Shown: one piece after another, positions 44,750 through 54,361 of the stretch
Position numbering within the stretch: position 1 is the first letter of the stretch
Layout: each line of letters begins with the position of its first letter
NCBI RefSeq assembly: GCF_000473165.1
Contig: NZ_KI421504.1
Coordinates: 620,596 to 684,595, forward strand
DNA: 64,000 nucleotides
Source of the DNA: Leisingera aquimarina DSM 24565
GTDB lineage: Bacteria > Pseudomonadota > Alphaproteobacteria > Rhodobacterales > Rhodobacteraceae
Direction of reading: 5' to 3'
The notes under the pieces: model-generated
Told to the model about the DNA's origin: nothing
The model's database searches: none
The model's input: the letters and a program-made list of their open reading frames with translations, nothing else
Made by a program: the position numbers and the translations under genes

Positions 44750-46292
44750 GCCAGCGTCCTCCGCGGTCCAAAATCCAGAATGCGCCCATCGACAGCATCA
44801 GCAACAGAAGCGCCGCACCCGCCGCTGCCTCCATCCGGTACGCCCCCATCAGCCGGTAGATCTGCAAGGGCAGCGTTGCAAAATCCGGATCAGCAAACAG
44901 CGCCACCACCCCCAGATCTCCCATCGACAAGGCCGCGGCCAGCCCGGCGGCAAACCCTGTCTGCGCCCGCATCCGGGGCAAGTAAACCCTACGGACAAAA
45001 GCCCAGTCCCGCATGTCCAGCGACAGCGACAGCCGGCCATAGCGCGCCAGCACCTCGCTGGCGCGGGGTACCAGGATCCGCATGGCAAACGGCAGCGCCA
45101 TCACCGCATTGACCAGCGCCGTCACCGGCACAGCCAAGACAAAGGGATCGGCAACGGGGTAGATCAGGATGAACAGCCCGGTGCCGATCACCAGAGGCGA
45201 GGCCGCAAGGCCCAGAATGCCCGACAGTTCAGTCATGCCGTTGCGCCCGGCGGCCACCGCGGCGGCCATCGGCAGGGCCAGCCCCAGCAGGATCAATGTG
45301 CTGACCGCAGCAACCAGTATGGAGTTTCCAGCGGCCTGCCAGATACTGCTTTTCAAATCTGCCAGCCCCGGCAGTCCCGCCAGCACGATTGTGGCTAACG
45401 GCAGCAGCAGGAACGCCGCAGACAGGATAATCCAGAAAACATCCAAGCCGCGCGCCAGCGCACCCTGCCCGTCCCAGCGCCGCGCCGCACGGTCAAGACC
45501 AGCGCCAAAGCCCTCTCCTGCCGACGCCCGCAGCGCCACCAGCGCAGCGGCGCCGGTCAGCAGCAACTGCATGCCCGACAGCAGCGCCGCGCGGCCCAGA
45601 TCGAAATCAAAGCGGAACGCCTGATAGATGGCGAGTTCAATGGTTGTGGCTCTGGGCCCGCCGCCCAATGTCAGCGCCACCGCAAAGCTGGAGAGGCAGA
45701 TGGCGAAGACAACCGCCAGTGCGCCGGGCACCACTCGCCGCAGCATCGGCCCTTCCAGCAGCCGCCACATCGCCAGCGCCCCGGCATCCAGCTGCGCCGC
45801 AAGGCGGAAGCGCTCGGCAGGAATCTCCTGCCAGCCCTGCAGGATCAGCCGGGTCGCCAGCGGCAGATTGAAAAAGACATGCGCCAGCACCACGCCGTGC
45901 AACCCGTAGATCTGCACCGGTTCCATCCCGAATTGGCCAAGAAGGCTGCTCAGCCAGCCAGCCCGGCCAAAGACCGCGAGGAGCCCAAGAATGGCAACAA
46001 TAACTGGCAGAATGAACGGTGCGCCCAGCAGGGCAATCAGAAACCCCCGCCCCGGAAACCGCCGCCGCGCCAAAGCGCGGGCAACGGGAATGGCGAGGCC
46101 GACACTCAGCAGCGCCGACAGGCTCGCCTGTGTCAGCGTAAAGCGGACCGCGGCCCAGTCGCTGGCTGCGAATCCGCTTCCGGCCTCAGCCCTTAGGGCA
46201 ACTGCCCCAAGGGTTCCGAGGATCAGCGCAGCCACCAAAAGGGCCGCACAGATCCCTAGAAAGGCGCTTACTGGCTGAGCGCGTCCAGCCAT
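44736..46292 (-). CDS. thiP: Thiamine ABC transporter permease
   Basis: Permease of 518 residues with about 12 membrane helices in two fused halves, each with an EAA-type loop that contacts ThiQ. The double-length layout is typical of ThiP. It overlaps thiB by 25 bp and thiQ by 14 bp. Confidence 0.92.
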   Translation of the reverse strand: MAGRAQPVSAFLGICAALLVAALILGTLGAVALRAEAGSGFAASDWAAVRFTLTQASLSALLSVGLAIPVARALARRRFPGRGFLIALLGAPFILPVIVAILGLLAVFGRAGWLSSLLGQFGMEPVQIYGLHGVVLAHVFFNLPLATRLILQGWQEIPAERFRLAAQLDAGALAMWRLLEGPMLRRVVPGALAVVFAICLSSFAVALTLGGGPRATTIELAIYQAFRFDFDLGRAALLSGMQLLLTGAAALVALRASAGEGFGAGLDRAARRWDGQGALARGLDVFWIILSAAFLLLPLATIVLAGLPGLADLKSSIWQAAGNSILVAAVSTLILLGLALPMAAAVAAGRNGMTELSGILGLAASPLVIGTGLFILIYPVADPFVLAVPVTALVNAVMALPFAMRILVPRASEVLARYGRLSLSLDMRDWAFVRRVYLPRMRAQTGFAAGLAAALSMGDLGVVALFADPDFATLPLQIYRLMGAYRMEAAAGAALLLLMLSMGAFWILDRGGRWHAEA

Positions 46293-47245
46293 TCGCCCAG
46301 CGCCACATCGCGCACCTCCGCGGCTTCGGTTTCGCTCAGCAGCAGCGATTTCTCCGGCGCGATCAATGTGTCAAACCCTTCCGGCAGTCCGCCCTCCGGC
46401 GTTACCGCCGGGTACATCCAGTTGGTGGTCGGGATGATCGACTGGAAGGCATCAGACACCATGAAGGCCAGGAACTGGTCGGCCAGCTCCGGCTGGTCGG
46501 TGTTTGCTAGCTTGCCGGCAACTTCCACCTGCATGTAATGACCTTCGCCAAAGGCGGCAGCAGCCTTGGAGCCGTCTTCCTCAGCAATCAGGTGGTACGC
46601 GGGCGAGGTGGTGTAGGAGAGCACCATGTCGGCCTCGCCCTCCAGGAACATTCCATAAGCCTCGGACCAGCCCTTGGTCACGGTGACCACGTTGTCAGAG
46701 AGGCCCTTCCAGATCTCCGGCGCCTCGTCGCCATAGGCGGCCTTCACCCACAACAGCAGGCCCAAACCGGGAGTCGAGGAGCGCGGGTCCTGGATCACGA
46801 TTTTCTTGTCGCTGGCAGCCAGCGCCTTGAAATCCGCAGGTGCCGTTGCATCGGCGTTGTGAACAAAGGCAAAATAGCCCCAGTCATAAGGCACAAAGGT
46901 CGCGTCGTTCCATTCGACCGGCAGCGCAAAATCGGCGCTGACCGAATGCTCCGCAAACAGGCCGGTTTCCTTGGCCGCCGCAGTCAGGTTGGTATCGAGG
47001 CCCAGTACCACGTCCGCGTCAGAGCGCTCGCCCTCCAGCTTGACCCGCGCCAGCAGCGCCGCGCCGTCGCCCGTGCCGACCAGTTTCAGGTCGCAGCCGC
47101 AGGCCTCTTCAAACGCCTTTTCCACCGCCGGGCCCGGACCCCAGTCGGAGACAAAGCTGTCATAGGTGTAAACGACCAGTTCAGGCGTTTCGGCAAAAGC
47201 TGCCGATGCGCCGAGCAGTCCCGCTGCAAAAACAAGATGTTTCAT
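46268..47245 (-). CDS. thiB: Thiamine-binding periplasmic protein
   Basis: Solute-binding protein of 325 residues with a signal peptide (1-18). The motif LVVYTYDSFVSDWGPGP and FEEACGCDLKLV are ThiB-type. It is the first gene after the TPP riboswitch. AAGGAGG precedes the ATG at 47245. Confidence 0.94.
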   Translation of the reverse strand: MKHLVFAAGLLGASAAFAETPELVVYTYDSFVSDWGPGPAVEKAFEEACGCDLKLVGTGDGAALLARVKLEGERSDADVVLGLDTNLTAAAKETGLFAEHSVSADFALPVEWNDATFVPYDWGYFAFVHNADATAPADFKALAASDKKIVIQDPRSSTPGLGLLLWVKAAYGDEAPEIWKGLSDNVVTVTKGWSEAYGMFLEGEADMVLSYTTSPAYHLIAEEDGSKAAAAFGEGHYMQVEVAGKLANTDQPELADQFLAFMVSDAFQSIIPTTNWMYPAVTPEGGLPEGFDTLIAPEKSLLLSETEAAEVRDVALGEWLDALSQ

Positions 47246-47282
47246 GGCATCCTCCTTTGCGGCTTCGGGCAAGGGTGGAGGC

Positions 47283-47384
47283 TGTCCAGTACCTTCCCTC
47301 CGCCGGTGTGAGCCGGTTCAGGTTCAACGGGTGTCATCTCAGCGCTGCCGCGCACCCCGAGGTGGCGCGCACCCTAGGCCCCTC
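47283..47384 (-). promoter_or_regulatory. TPP riboswitch (THI element)
   Basis: On the minus strand: GGGGTGC..., GCTGAGAT, ACCCGTTGAACCTGA and CCGGCGGAGGGAAGG, the THI-box blocks. It lies about 40 bp upstream of thiB and should switch off thiBPQ when thiamine pyrophosphate is high. Confidence 0.95.
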
Positions 47385-47475
47385 GAGCGGCAATGACAAG
47401 CCAAAGTCAGGCCAGGACCTACCGCTTGCCCAAACCGGACCGCTGGCAACCCGGATCCCCTGTTCATCTGGCTGA

Positions 47476-47545
47476 AAATATCCCGGGGGAGCCGCCGCAG
47501 GCGGCGGGGGTAGCGCCCCTAATACCCGCGCTGCAACACAGGAAT
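47476..47545 (+). repeat. AAATAYYCCGGGG intergenic repeat, copy 2
   Basis: AAATATCCCGGGGG followed by GCCGCCGCAGGCGGC and a GC-rich end similar to the copy at 39286. It lies in the gap between thiB and aroC (transcribed away from each other). Confidence 0.5.
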
Positions 47546-47601
47546 CCCCTTGAGAGAGCCGCCCCCGCCCGCTAAGCACGCCGCAAAGGAGACAGCGCCT
47601 C

Positions 47602-48702
47602 ATGTCGATCAACAGCTTCGGACACCTCTTCCGCGTCACCACCTGGGGCGAGAGCCACGGGCCCGCGCTAGGCGCCACCGTCGACGGCTGCCCGCCGAAC
47701 GTGCCGCTGGAGCCGGAGATGCTGCAGCAGTGGCTCGACAAGCGCCGCCCCGGCCAGAACAAGAACACCACCCAGCGCAACGAGCCGGACGCGGTGAAAA
47801 TCCTGTCAGGCGTGTTCGACGGCAAATCCACCGGCACCCCGATACAGCTGATGATCGAAAACACCGACCAGCGCTCCAAGGATTATGGCGAGATCTCCCA
47901 GACCTTCCGCCCCGGTCACGCCGACATCACCTACTTCCAGAAATACGGCAATCGCGACTACCGCGGCGGCGGCCGCTCCTCGGCGCGCGAGACCGCGGCG
48001 CGGGTGGCTGCGGGCGGTGTTGCACGTGAAGCAATCAAGGCGCTGGCGCCGGGGCTGGAGATCAAGGGCTACATGACCCGGATGGGCGAGTTGGAGATCG
48101 ACCGTAGCCGGTTCGACTGGGACGCGATAGAGCAGAATGACTTCTGGATCCCTGACGCAGGCGCAGTGCAGGAATGGGAAGATTATTTGCAGGGCCTGCG
48201 CAAGGCGCACGATTCGGTTGGCGCTGTTGTCGAAGTTGTGGCCCGCTATGTCCCCGCAGGCATCGGCGCGCCGGTTTACGGCAAGCTGGACACTGATCTG
48301 GCCGCTGCGATGATGTCGATCAACGCAGTGAAGGGCGTGGAGATCGGCGAGGGCATGAATGCAGCAAAGCTGAAAGGCTCGGAAAACGCCGATGAGATCT
48401 TCATGGGTGAAAAAGGCCCGGAGTATTCCTCCAACCACGCCGGCGGAATTCTGGGCGGGATCTCCACCGGGCAGGATGTGGTGGTACGCTTTGCGGTGAA
48501 GCCGACCTCCTCGATTCTCACCCCGCGCCAGTCGATCCGCAAGGATGGCTCATCCGTGGAAGTCATCACAAAGGGCCGCCACGACCCCTGCGTCGGCATC
48601 CGCGCGGTGCCGGTGGCCGAGGCGATGATGGCCTGTGTGATTCTGGACCACCTGCTGCTGCACCGCGGTCAGATCGGCGAGAATCAGGGCCGGATCGGCT
48701 GA
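47602..48702 (+). CDS. aroC: Chorismate synthase
   Basis: AroC, 366 residues, last step of the shikimate pathway (EPSP to chorismate, needs reduced FMN). Signature stretches are [36 protein letters not shown] and the C-terminal [24 protein letters not shown] precedes the ATG. No other aro gene is nearby. Confidence 0.96.
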   Translation: MSINSFGHLFRVTTWGESHGPALGATVDGCPPNVPLEPEMLQQWLDKRRPGQNKNTTQRNEPDAVKILSGVFDGKSTGTPIQLMIENTDQRSKDYGEISQTFRPGHADITYFQKYGNRDYRGGGRSSARETAARVAAGGVAREAIKALAPGLEIKGYMTRMGELEIDRSRFDWDAIEQNDFWIPDAGAVQEWEDYLQGLRKAHDSVGAVVEVVARYVPAGIGAPVYGKLDTDLAAAMMSINAVKGVEIGEGMNAAKLKGSENADEIFMGEKGPEYSSNHAGGILGGISTGQDVVVRFAVKPTSSILTPRQSIRKDGSSVEVITKGRHDPCVGIRAVPVAEAMMACVILDHLLLHRGQIGENQGRIG

Positions 48703-48768
48703 ACTTAAGGCTCTAATAAAGTGTATCGCCCGAAAAGGTCCGGGCGCGACGTCCTTCAGGCAGCTTTT

Positions 48769-49185
48769 CTAGCTGTGATCACCCGCACATAGCCTGTGAT
48801 CGCCCAGCGCCGTCAGCACTTGGCAGCAGCCGCCATTGCCGTCGTCGCACAGATGGCTGATCCGCTCCAGCTCGGTTGCCAGCTGTTCCAGCTTGCGGAT
48901 CCGGTCGCGGACATTGGCCAACTGACTGCGGGCAATTTTGTCGGCTGCGGCACAGTCATCGCCCAGGTGTCCGTCGAGACCCATCAGCGATTTGATATCC
49001 TCCAGTGAAAATCCAAGGTCGCGGGCGTGTTTGATGAAGCCCAGCGTATCCATGCCGCCCTGCCCGTACCGGCGCTGGTTACCGGCATTGCGGCCCGGCG
49101 CGGGCAGCAGGCCGATCTCCTCGTAATAGCGGATGGTGGGAACCTTCACCCCAGTCGCCTTGGAAAGCTGGCCGATGGAAAACAT
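48769..49185 (-). CDS. MerR family heavy-metal regulator (ZntR/CadR-like)
   Basis: MerR regulator of 138 residues: winged helix-turn-helix (FSIGQLSKATGVKVPTIRYYE), long dimer helix (residues about 80-115), and metal-loop cysteines Cys78, Cys113, Cys120, Cys121 and Cys133. The CCQ and paired-cysteine pattern fits Zn, Cd or Pb sensors. It is divergent from a cation diffusion facilitator gene, and the shared region has a 19-bp-spaced promoter with a palindrome (49204-49218). Confidence 0.88.
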   Translation of the reverse strand: MFSIGQLSKATGVKVPTIRYYEEIGLLPAPGRNAGNQRRYGQGGMDTLGFIKHARDLGFSLEDIKSLMGLDGHLGDDCAAADKIARSQLANVRDRIRKLEQLATELERISHLCDDGNGGCCQVLTALGDHRLCAGDHS

Positions 49186-49197
49186 TTATAAAACCTC

Positions 49198-49228
49198 TTG
49201 ATGCTCTAGTGACTAGAGGTCCTACTTT
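49198..49228 (+). promoter_or_regulatory. MerR-type promoter and operator
   Basis: TTGATG (49198-49203) and TACTTT (49223-49228) are 19 bp apart. Between them is the perfect palindrome CTCTAGTGACTAGAG (49204-49218). Over-long spacers with a palindrome are the MerR-family design. It drives the transporter gene. Confidence 0.8.
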
Positions 49229-49258
49229 GATCCCGAATCGGAAATGAGGACAAGAGAA

Positions 49259-49897
49259 ATGGCAGGCTGCTGCAATCACAACGCCCGGTTCGACGGGGTC
49301 TCGGCAGATTATAAACGCAGGCTTTGGCTGGTGATCGTCATCAACGCCGGCATGTTCGCGGTGGAGATGGGCGCGGGGCAGCTGTCCGGTAGCCAGGCCC
49401 TGAAGGCGGACGCTTTGGACTTTCTGGGTGATGCGCTGACTTATGGCATTTCGCTGGCTGTGATCGGCGCCACCCTGCGCACCCGCGCGCTGGCAGCACT
49501 TGGCAAGGGCATCAGCCTGCTGCTGATGGGGCTCTGGGTGTTTGGTTCTACTGTCTATCAGGTGTTCTACGTCGGCGTGCCGCAGGCGCAGATCATGGGT
49601 GTGATCGGCTTCATGGCGCTGGCCGCCAATCTGATCTCGGTGCTGCTGCTGGCCCGCTACAAGGACGGCGACGCGAATGTGCGCTCGGTCTGGCTGTGTT
49701 CACGCAATGACGCCATCGGCAATGTGGCGGTGATGATTGCAGCACTGGGGGTCTGGGGCACTGCCACCGGCTGGCCGGATCTGATCGTGGCCGGCATCAT
49801 GGGGGGGCTGTTCCTGAGCTCTGCCTTCCAGATCCTGGTGCAGGCGGTGCGGGAATGGCGCGAGGAAGAGGCGCACGCGGAAGCCCACCTACACTAA
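49259..49897 (+). CDS. Cation diffusion facilitator transporter
   Basis: Transporter of 212 residues with about six helices, exporting divalent metal in exchange for protons. Metal-site acidic residues are in helix 2 (ADALDFLGDALTY) and helix 5 (SRNDAIGNVAVM). It lacks the C-terminal cytoplasmic domain of larger members. The first ATG at 49244 is possible; the second at 49259 is favoured. The N-terminal CCNHNAR may bind metal. Controlled by the divergent MerR gene. Confidence 0.85.
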   Translation: MAGCCNHNARFDGVSADYKRRLWLVIVINAGMFAVEMGAGQLSGSQALKADALDFLGDALTYGISLAVIGATLRTRALAALGKGISLLLMGLWVFGSTVYQVFYVGVPQAQIMGVIGFMALAANLISVLLLARYKDGDANVRSVWLCSRNDAIGNVAVMIAALGVWGTATGWPDLIVAGIMGGLFLSSAFQILVQAVREWREEEAHAEAHLH

Positions 49898-49937
49898 GAG
49901 CCCGTGCCGCAAGCGGACAAACCCTGCCTTGTGTTAC

Positions 49938-51440
49938 TTAGTCAAACAGCCCTGCGTATGCCTCACGCAGGGCTTTCTTCTGCACCTTGCCCATGGTGTT
50001 GCGCGGCAGGGCGTCCAACAGGATGATCTCCTTGGGCTGCTTGAACTTGGCCAATTGCCCCGACAGAGCCGCCTTGACGGCCTCAGCGCTGGTGCCTGCG
50101 CCCTCCAGCACCACGACGGCCACCACGGCCTCGCCGAAATCCGGATGCGGCACACCAATTACCGCGCTTTCCAACACGCCGGGCAAATCGTCGATCAGGC
50201 TCTCCACCTCCTTGGGGTAGACGTTGAAGCCACCGGTGATGATCAGATCCTTCTCGCGCCCGACGATCGTGACATAGCCATCGGCGCCGATCTTTGCCAT
50301 GTCGCCTGTGATGAACCAGCCGTCCGGCTGCAGTTCCTCCGCCGTCTTCTCCGGCATCTGCCAATAGCCCTGGAACACGTTCGGCCCGCGCACCTCCAGC
50401 GCGCCAATCTCTCCTGCGGGCACCTCAGCGCTGTCCTTCATCACCCGCGCCTCAACCCCCGGCAGCGGGAAGCCGACGGTGCCAGCCCGGCGCTCTCCGT
50501 CATAGGGATTCGACGTGCTCATATTGGTTTCGGTCATCCCGTACCGTTCCAGGATGCGGTGGCCGGTTCGACCCTCCCACTGCTCGTGGGTATCCACCAG
50601 CAGGGGCGCTGAGCCGGAAATGAACAGCCGCATGTTTGCGGCGCGGTCCCGGGTCAGCCGCTCATCCGCCAGCAGACGGGTGTAAAAGGTCGGCACCCCC
50701 ATCATCGCGGTGGCGGTGGGCATCGTCTCCAGGATGGCATCGGCATCGAACCCCGGCAGGAACACCGTCTGGGCACCGGCAAACAGCGCCACATTGGTCG
50801 CCACAAACAGCCCGTGGGTGTGGAAGATCGGCAGCGCATGGATCAGCACGTCATCCTTGGTGAACCGCCAGTAGTCCCTCAGGGTCAGCGAGTTGGAGGC
50901 CAAGTTGTCATGGCTCAGCATCGCGCCTTTGGAGCGGCCGGTGGTGCCGGAGGTATAAAGGATCGCCGCCAGATCATCAGCCTGCCGTGAAACGGGCTCA
51001 AACCCGGGCTGCCCGTCCGCCAGATCGCGCAAGGTGCCCTGCCCCGCGGCATCCAGTGTCAGCACCTCGGCCTCGCCGGAGATCGCGCTGATCTCCTCCA
51101 AACGCGCAGGATCGCAGACCACGGCCCGGGGCGTTGCGTCGCCAACGAAATAGGCGACCTCCGACCCGGTATAGGCTGTGTTCAGCGGCAGAAAGACACC
51201 GCCGGCCATGACCGTGCCCAGATACAGTTCAATCGCCTGAATCGTTTTCTGCACCTGCACCGCGACCCGGTCGCCGGGCTGCACGCCCAAGGCCGCCAAC
51301 GCCGCCGCCATCCGCTCGGCACCGGCAAACAGCGCACCGGAGGTAACCGTGCCACCGTTCGGGAGCCGGGCGAAGACAGCCTCCTCGCGCTCCAGGGACG
51401 ACTCGCGCAATTGGCGGATCAGGTGGTTGGCATCATACAT
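49938..51440 (-). CDS. matB: Malonyl-CoA synthetase
   Basis: Acyl-adenylate-forming enzyme of 500 residues closest to MatB, which activates malonate with CoA. The motifs YTSGTTGRSKGAM, YGMTETNMSTSNPY, GWFITGDMAKIG and the C-terminal lysine region NTMGKVQKKAL are complete. GGAG before the ATG at 51440 sets the start over an earlier one. Separate from other malonate genes. Confidence 0.8.
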   Translation of the reverse strand: MYDANHLIRQLRESSLEREEAVFARLPNGGTVTSGALFAGAERMAAALAALGVQPGDRVAVQVQKTIQAIELYLGTVMAGGVFLPLNTAYTGSEVAYFVGDATPRAVVCDPARLEEISAISGEAEVLTLDAAGQGTLRDLADGQPGFEPVSRQADDLAAILYTSGTTGRSKGAMLSHDNLASNSLTLRDYWRFTKDDVLIHALPIFHTHGLFVATNVALFAGAQTVFLPGFDADAILETMPTATAMMGVPTFYTRLLADERLTRDRAANMRLFISGSAPLLVDTHEQWEGRTGHRILERYGMTETNMSTSNPYDGERRAGTVGFPLPGVEARVMKDSAEVPAGEIGALEVRGPNVFQGYWQMPEKTAEELQPDGWFITGDMAKIGADGYVTIVGREKDLIITGGFNVYPKEVESLIDDLPGVLESAVIGVPHPDFGEAVVAVVVLEGAGTSAEAVKAALSGQLAKFKQPKEIILLDALPRNTMGKVQKKALREAYAGLFD

Positions 51441-51534
51441 CGGCAGCTCCTTCATCTGGCGGCGCCATTTGCGCGCCTTGATCCCCCGAAATCAAGCCAT
51501 TGATCTTTGCGGCGCACGGGCGCAGGTTCACGCC

Positions 51535-52470
51535 ATGGCAAAATCCTTAACATCGCATCGACCGATGCTAGCGATTCTCCTGAAGGTGACAGCAATTGCC
51601 CTGTTCACCGCCCTGTCAGGGATCATCAAGGCGACATCCGAACATGTGCCTGCAGGCGAGGCGGTGTTCTTCCGCTCTTTCTTTGCGATTCCTGTGATTG
51701 TGGCCTGGCTATCCATGCGCGGAGAGCTGCGACACGGGCTGATCACCAAAAAGCCGATGTTTCACGTGTGGCGCGGCCTTGTTGGAACGTCAGCCATGGC
51801 TATGACCTTCATGGGGCTGGCACTGCTGCCGCTGCCCGAGGTCACCGCCATCGGATATGCCACGCCAATCTTCACCCTGATCCTGGCGGCGCTGTTTCTG
51901 GGGGAAACCATCCGGCTGGTGCGGATTTCCGCAGTAGCGATCGGTTTGCTGGGCGTTATGATCATGATCTGGCCTCGGCTTGGCGGAGATATGAGCGACG
52001 GCGCCATGCTGGGTGTGCTGCTGGTGGTCGGGGCGACAGTGGCACGAGGATTTGTACAAATCCATATCCGCCGCATGGTGCAATCGGAACACACCGCAGC
52101 GATCGTGTTCTATTTTTCGCTCACGGCCTCCGGTCTGGCGCTGCTGACCGCGCCCTTCGGCTGGGTAGTGCCAGACACGCAAACCACCGCGCTGCTGGTC
52201 AGCGCCGGGCTGGTCGGCGGGATTGCACAGATCTTGGTCACCTCCTCCTACCGCTTCGCCCCGGCCTCGATGCTGGCGCCCTACGATTACGCCTCTATGA
52301 TCTTTGCCATCGTCATCGGCTACATCTGGTTCGAGGAATGGCCGACACTGGTGATGCTGGCAGGTGCCGGGCTGGTCATTGCCGGTAATGTGCTGGTGAT
52401 CTGGCGCGAACACCGGCTGGGCCTGCAGCGCGGCAAGGCCAAGCCGATGATCGACCCCAAGGGCGGATAA
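51535..52470 (+). CDS. EamA/DMT family transporter
   Basis: Ten-helix drug/metabolite transporter of 311 residues, built of two EamA repeats. The inner helices carry the GETIRLVR and WFEEWPT repeat motifs. Direction and substrate are unknown; family members export or import small metabolites. Confidence 0.85.
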   Translation: MAKSLTSHRPMLAILLKVTAIALFTALSGIIKATSEHVPAGEAVFFRSFFAIPVIVAWLSMRGELRHGLITKKPMFHVWRGLVGTSAMAMTFMGLALLPLPEVTAIGYATPIFTLILAALFLGETIRLVRISAVAIGLLGVMIMIWPRLGGDMSDGAMLGVLLVVGATVARGFVQIHIRRMVQSEHTAAIVFYFSLTASGLALLTAPFGWVVPDTQTTALLVSAGLVGGIAQILVTSSYRFAPASMLAPYDYASMIFAIVIGYIWFEEWPTLVMLAGAGLVIAGNVLVIWREHRLGLQRGKAKPMIDPKGG

Positions 52471-52476
52471 CAGGCT

Positions 52477-52731
52477 CTAACTTGACCAGAAGCCTACAAT
52501 CATTGCGCCCAACGCCACCACGTGGATCAGCATGATCGCACGGTCATTCCACAGCACACCGACCAGGAACCAGCCCGTGAGGCCCGCCAGGAACAGATAG
52601 ATGTTCCAAGGGTGCAAACCCCAGGCAGTGGCAGAATATCCTAGGATCTGCACGATGGACGCGGCCCATTTCAGAACAAACGCCGGGTTGACTGTGACCT
52701 GTCTTGGCAGGGCCTGTACGTCAGATTGCAC
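52477..52731 (-). CDS. Small membrane protein (DUF6552-like)
   Basis: Protein of 84 residues with three hydrophobic segments (about 22-40, 43-60, 63-82). I believe it is of the small DUF6552 type seen in roseobacters. It overlaps the 3' end of the SDR gene by 11 bp on the same strand. Role unknown. Confidence 0.65.
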   Translation of the reverse strand: MQSDVQALPRQVTVNPAFVLKWAASIVQILGYSATAWGLHPWNIYLFLAGLTGWFLVGVLWNDRAIMLIHVVALGAMIVGFWSS

Positions 52732-53419
52732 GGGTCAGCCCCCCGTCAACGCGAATGTTCTGCCCAGTCGTATAGGCCGCATCATCCGAGGCCAGATAAG
52801 CAATCAGCGCAGAGATTTCGCGCGCGGTGCCATAACGGCCCATCGGGATGCGTGCCTTGCGGTCTTCGGTCTCCGGCAGACTGTCAATGAAGCCCGGCAG
52901 CACGTTGTTCATCCGCACGCCCTGGGCGGCGAATTTGTCGGCAAACAGTTTGGTGAAACTGGCAAGCCCGGCCCGGAACACGCCAGATGTGGGGAACAGC
53001 GGATCGGGCTCAAACACCGCAAACGTCGAGATGTTGATGATCGAGCCTTTGCCCTGCGCCGCCATGATCGGGGCCACCAGCCGGGCGGGCCGGATCACGT
53101 TCATCAGGTAGAATTCCATTCCCAGATGCCAATCGTCATCGCTGATTTCCATGATGTCCCCCTTGGGGCCGTGGCCCGCGGAATTGACTAGAACGTCAAT
53201 CCGTCCCCAACGGTCCATAACCTTATCGACCAGCGCCTGCAGGTCGTTTTGTTCCAAGTTAGAGCTTGTATGGCCCACGCCGCCCAGCTCTTGCGCCAGG
53301 GCCTCGCCCTTACCGGAAGAGGAGAGGATAGCGACCTCATATCCTTGTGCGTGAAGATGGCGGGCAGCGTCGGCGCCCATGCCGCTGCCTGCGGCGGTGA
53401 AGAGTGCTACTTTGGTCAT
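52721..53419 (-). CDS. SDR family oxidoreductase with altered catalytic motif
   Basis: Short-chain dehydrogenase-like protein of 232 residues. The cofactor region reads FTAAGSGMGADAA and the NSAG motif is kept. At the catalytic site the usual YxxxK is replaced: the aligned stretch PTSGVFRAGLAS has Ser and Arg. It may not be a normal oxidoreductase. The ATG at 53419 follows GGAG at the right distance. Divergent from the LysR gene, which may control it. Confidence 0.75.
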   Translation of the reverse strand: MTKVALFTAAGSGMGADAARHLHAQGYEVAILSSSGKGEALAQELGGVGHTSSNLEQNDLQALVDKVMDRWGRIDVLVNSAGHGPKGDIMEISDDDWHLGMEFYLMNVIRPARLVAPIMAAQGKGSIINISTFAVFEPDPLFPTSGVFRAGLASFTKLFADKFAAQGVRMNNVLPGFIDSLPETEDRKARIPMGRYGTAREISALIAYLASDDAAYTTGQNIRVDGGLTRAI

Positions 53420-53521
53420 TTCCATACTCCTTTGCTTGTTCCCAAGATGGTCGTTGAAGGCGCGCTTGACCAATCATGTCTCATCGCGCGAGACTGCAGA
53501 AAAACTACTGTCTTGGATCTG

Positions 53522-54358
53522 ATGCGCTTGCCCAATCTCAATGCCCTGCGGATGTTTGACGCTGCCGCCCGCCATCTGAACTTCGGCCGCGCGGCAGAAG
53601 AGCTGCACCTGACCCAAGGCGCGGTGGCGCAGCAAGTGCGGCGACTGGAGGCGGATCTGGGGCACAAACTGTTCCACCGCCACGCCCGCGGGCTGACGCT
53701 GACCGACACCGGGCGCAGCTACCACGCGCCGGTGCAGCAGGCCCTGGCACTGATCGGGGATGCAACAGACAAGCTGGCCCCGGCGGTGCAGCGGGTGACG
53801 CTGTCGGTGCCACCCTCCTTTGCCTCAAAATGGCTGGTACCGCGGCTGCCGGAGTTCGAGGCCGCGCATCCGGACATCGACCTTCGGGTGGTGGCAGAGG
53901 AGAGCCTGACAAATTTCAAACGGGACGGCATCGACATTGCCATCCGCCAAGGCAGCAAACCGCAGGACAGCAGGCTGAATTCTGCCCTGCTGTCGCTAGT
54001 GGACCTGGTGGCAGTGGCACGGCCGGACTCGGCTTTGGCACAGGAAGAGTCGCTGGAACTGGCGGACCTGGCCCAGCACACGCTGATCCAGGACGGGCAC
54101 CGCCACTGGGACCTTCTGCTGCGCCAGGAGAGCCTCACAGCCACCGGCAGGGTCCTGCAATTCAACCAGACAGCGCTGGCGATGGATGCGGCGGTGAACG
54201 GCCAGGGCATCGCATTGGTGCCCCGGATCTTTCTGGGCAGCCAGCCCTTGGTGGTGCTGTGGCAAGCGCCCCGGCTGGAGGACCAGGGCTTCCATGTGCT
54301 GTGGCCCAGCGCAAAAAGCCGGGCCAAGGCAGTGGTGGACTGGCTGCTACGCCAATAA
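53522..54358 (+). CDS. LysR family transcriptional regulator (GcvA-like)
   Basis: LysR regulator of 278 residues. The winged helix (NALRMFDAAARHLNFGRAAEELHLTQGAVAQQVRRLE) fits GcvA-type members. The substrate domain follows. It is divergent from the SDR gene, with about 100 bp between. The ATG at 53522 is chosen because the fold starts there. Ligand unknown. Confidence 0.88.
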   Translation: MRLPNLNALRMFDAAARHLNFGRAAEELHLTQGAVAQQVRRLEADLGHKLFHRHARGLTLTDTGRSYHAPVQQALALIGDATDKLAPAVQRVTLSVPPSFASKWLVPRLPEFEAAHPDIDLRVVAEESLTNFKRDGIDIAIRQGSKPQDSRLNSALLSLVDLVAVARPDSALAQEESLELADLAQHTLIQDGHRHWDLLLRQESLTATGRVLQFNQTALAMDAAVNGQGIALVPRIFLGSQPLVVLWQAPRLEDQGFHVLWPSAKSRAKAVVDWLLRQ

Positions 54359-54361
54359 GGA

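Noticed and set aside
48720-48768. Hairpin after aroC as terminator
   Set aside because: CGCCCG/CGGGCG forms a stem but no T run follows on either strand, so it is too weak to call.
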